Source: Bacteroidota bacterium (GTDB taxonomy: Bacteria; Bacteroidota; Bacteroidia; Chitinophagales; Chitinophagaceae). From it: a stretch of DNA of 26,659 nucleotides. The notes beneath the pieces were generated by a model, which made no database searches, had not been told where the DNA came from, and saw only the letters and a list, made by a program, of their open reading frames with translations. Position 1 is the stretch's first letter; each line of letters begins with the position of its first letter. A program made the position numbers and the translations under genes. The DNA lies in assembly GCA_947447835.1 (NCBI GenBank), contig CANFLP010000008.1, forward strand, positions 1 through 26,659. The letters are read 5' to 3'. Positions 25,997-26,659 of the stretch are shown one piece after another.

Positions 25997-26617
25997 ATAG
26001 TCAAATTATTAATTAATCATTAAATCCTAAATAAATATAACCAACAAATACAAGTTTCAAACAATGTAGGTTACTTAATTAATGTATAAAACAAGAAAAA
26101 CACTAAGCTATTAACACCCAATTAAGGGTGCTAACGTTAAAACTATAAATAATGTCCCCCGAAATTATTTATTTGTTTTTGCTTAGTGTTTATAGGATAA
26201 AATTGAAAAAACTATTGCAGAAAAAATCAACTAAGGTGACAAAATAGAAGAGGTTACCTAAAATTACTTAACGTATTAATAATAAGTTATTTATACATAT
26301 AGGTTATTAAAAATTACATTAAAAAATACATAAAAAATCGCCTGTAATTAATTAAGAAGCGTATTATTTGTTACGTTTATTTGAATATAACATCTTACTG
26401 GTTTAAAAAACTACTATAAATTAGAATCAATAGTTGATAAACTTCAAAAACCATTTGACAAATCACAAAATAAATGCCCTATTAGTATTTAAATATAAAA
26501 TTGTTATCTACTCAGTATTTGTAAGTGTCCCAATACCTGAGCAAACGAAATTATAAGCAAGTAACCACAATAATTCCTATTTTTAAGTCATTCTAATAAT
26601 CCCCTATTATCCCTTTA
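25997..26617. other. 621-bp AT-rich region without a recognisable gene
   Basis: All six frames are broken by frequent stops. The only organised element I see is the nested set of inverted repeats at 26098-26191. The remainder is AT-rich with short chance repeats. No tRNA-like cloverleaf with CCA end, riboswitch or perfect TAnnTTTG box in front of the right-edge gene was recognised. Confidence 0.6.
26098..26191. other. Nested inverted repeats forming a possible three-way junction
   Basis: An outer pair AAACACTAAGC (26098-26108) and GCTTAGTGTTT (26181-26191) is perfectly complementary over 11 bp. Inside are two separate hairpins. One is TTAACACCC with GGGTGCTAA (26111-26134; one mismatch, loop AATTAA). 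The other is ATAAATAAT with ATTATTTAT (26145-26172; 10-nt loop GTCCCCCGAA). Together they can fold into a closed three-way junction of 94 nt. It could be a structured RNA, a DNA site for a protein or recombinase, or a chance fold in AT-rich DNA; strand is undetermined. Confidence 0.4.
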
Positions 26618-26659
26618 ATGCGTACATTCCTATTATACTTATCTCTTTTCACCCTAATA
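26618..26659 (+). CDS. N-terminal start of an exported protein (cut by window edge)
   Basis: An ATG at 26618 opens a frame that runs to the window end and reads MRTFLLYLSLFTLI, a basic residue followed by an unbroken hydrophobic stretch, as at the start of a signal peptide. It is preceded by the gene-poor region. Only 14 codons are visible, so the product cannot be named, and no perfect -7 box or strong ribosome-binding site was found upstream. Confidence 0.45.
   Translation, partial: MRTFLLYLSLFTLI

Noticed and set aside
26126..26144. GCTAACGTTAA near the nested repeats, considered as an integron attC-like core
   Set aside because: It does not fit RYYYAAC/GTTRRRY on both arms and there is no integrase gene or cassette array nearby.
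1..26659. CRISPR array, tRNA, rRNA, insertion sequence or prophage genes
   Set aside because: No spaced identical repeats, no cloverleaf with tRNA signatures, no transposase or integrase frames and no phage structural or lysis genes were seen. The only long repeats are within coding sequences.

Overview
The window looks like the chromosome of an AT-rich member of the Bacteroidota. Three large secreted proteins end in type IX secretion system (T9SS) type A sorting domains closing in VKL. Two Bacteroidota-style lipoproteins are present, purine-rich Shine-Dalgarno sequences are largely missing, and several starts have a perfect Bacteroidota -7 box (TAnnTTTG) in front of them. Chitinophagia/Sphingobacteriia-like is plausible, but the sequence does not fix the genus.

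Layout, left to right. 1-144 (+) is the tail of an unidentified, probably outer-membrane, protein. 181-4611 (-) encodes a 1476-aa T9SS cargo with a HExxH metallopeptidase-like core and three copies of a beta-rich domain. 4939-11943 (-) is a tight three-gene unit: an 1881-aa fibre-like protein built from many 16-aa 'NTAIG' head repeats plus two LamG-like domains; a 307-aa T9SS protein whose GTG start overlaps the previous stop by one base; and a 143-aa lipoprotein. 12153-13403 (-) is a Bcr/CflA-family MFS exporter, divergent from a 129-aa YaeR/GloA2-like VOC protein (13534-13923, +). 13944-24980 (-) is a second 'T9SS cargo then lipoprotein' unit: a 3537-aa protein with four tandem beta-helix/FN3 modules, a PKD domain, a PQQ-type propeller, Ig-like domains and a sorting domain, followed 3 nt later by a 139-aa lipoprotein paralogous to the first one. 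25232-25489 (-) is a small hypothetical gene with a strong terminator, 25583-25996 (-) is a DoxX-like membrane protein, and 26618 to the edge (+) is the start of an exported protein. The 621 bp before it is gene-poor but contains a compact set of nested inverted repeats.

How it fits together. The region is mainly a surface-protein locus. A two-gene cassette (T9SS cargo followed at once by a PT-linker lipoprotein) occurs twice on the same strand, on either side of an unrelated transporter/VOC pair. The three T9SS proteins share one C-terminal cassette (Ig-like domain, a VTDIIN linker, sorting domain). The metallopeptidase gene and the 3537-aa gene also share their promoter and 5' leader, including a potential 6-bp RNA hairpin kept through wobble pairs. 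The most interesting hypothesis is a co-regulated family of giant surface proteins, each made with a small dedicated lipoprotein that could act as its anchor or partner. That functional link is inferred from gene order and paralogy only.
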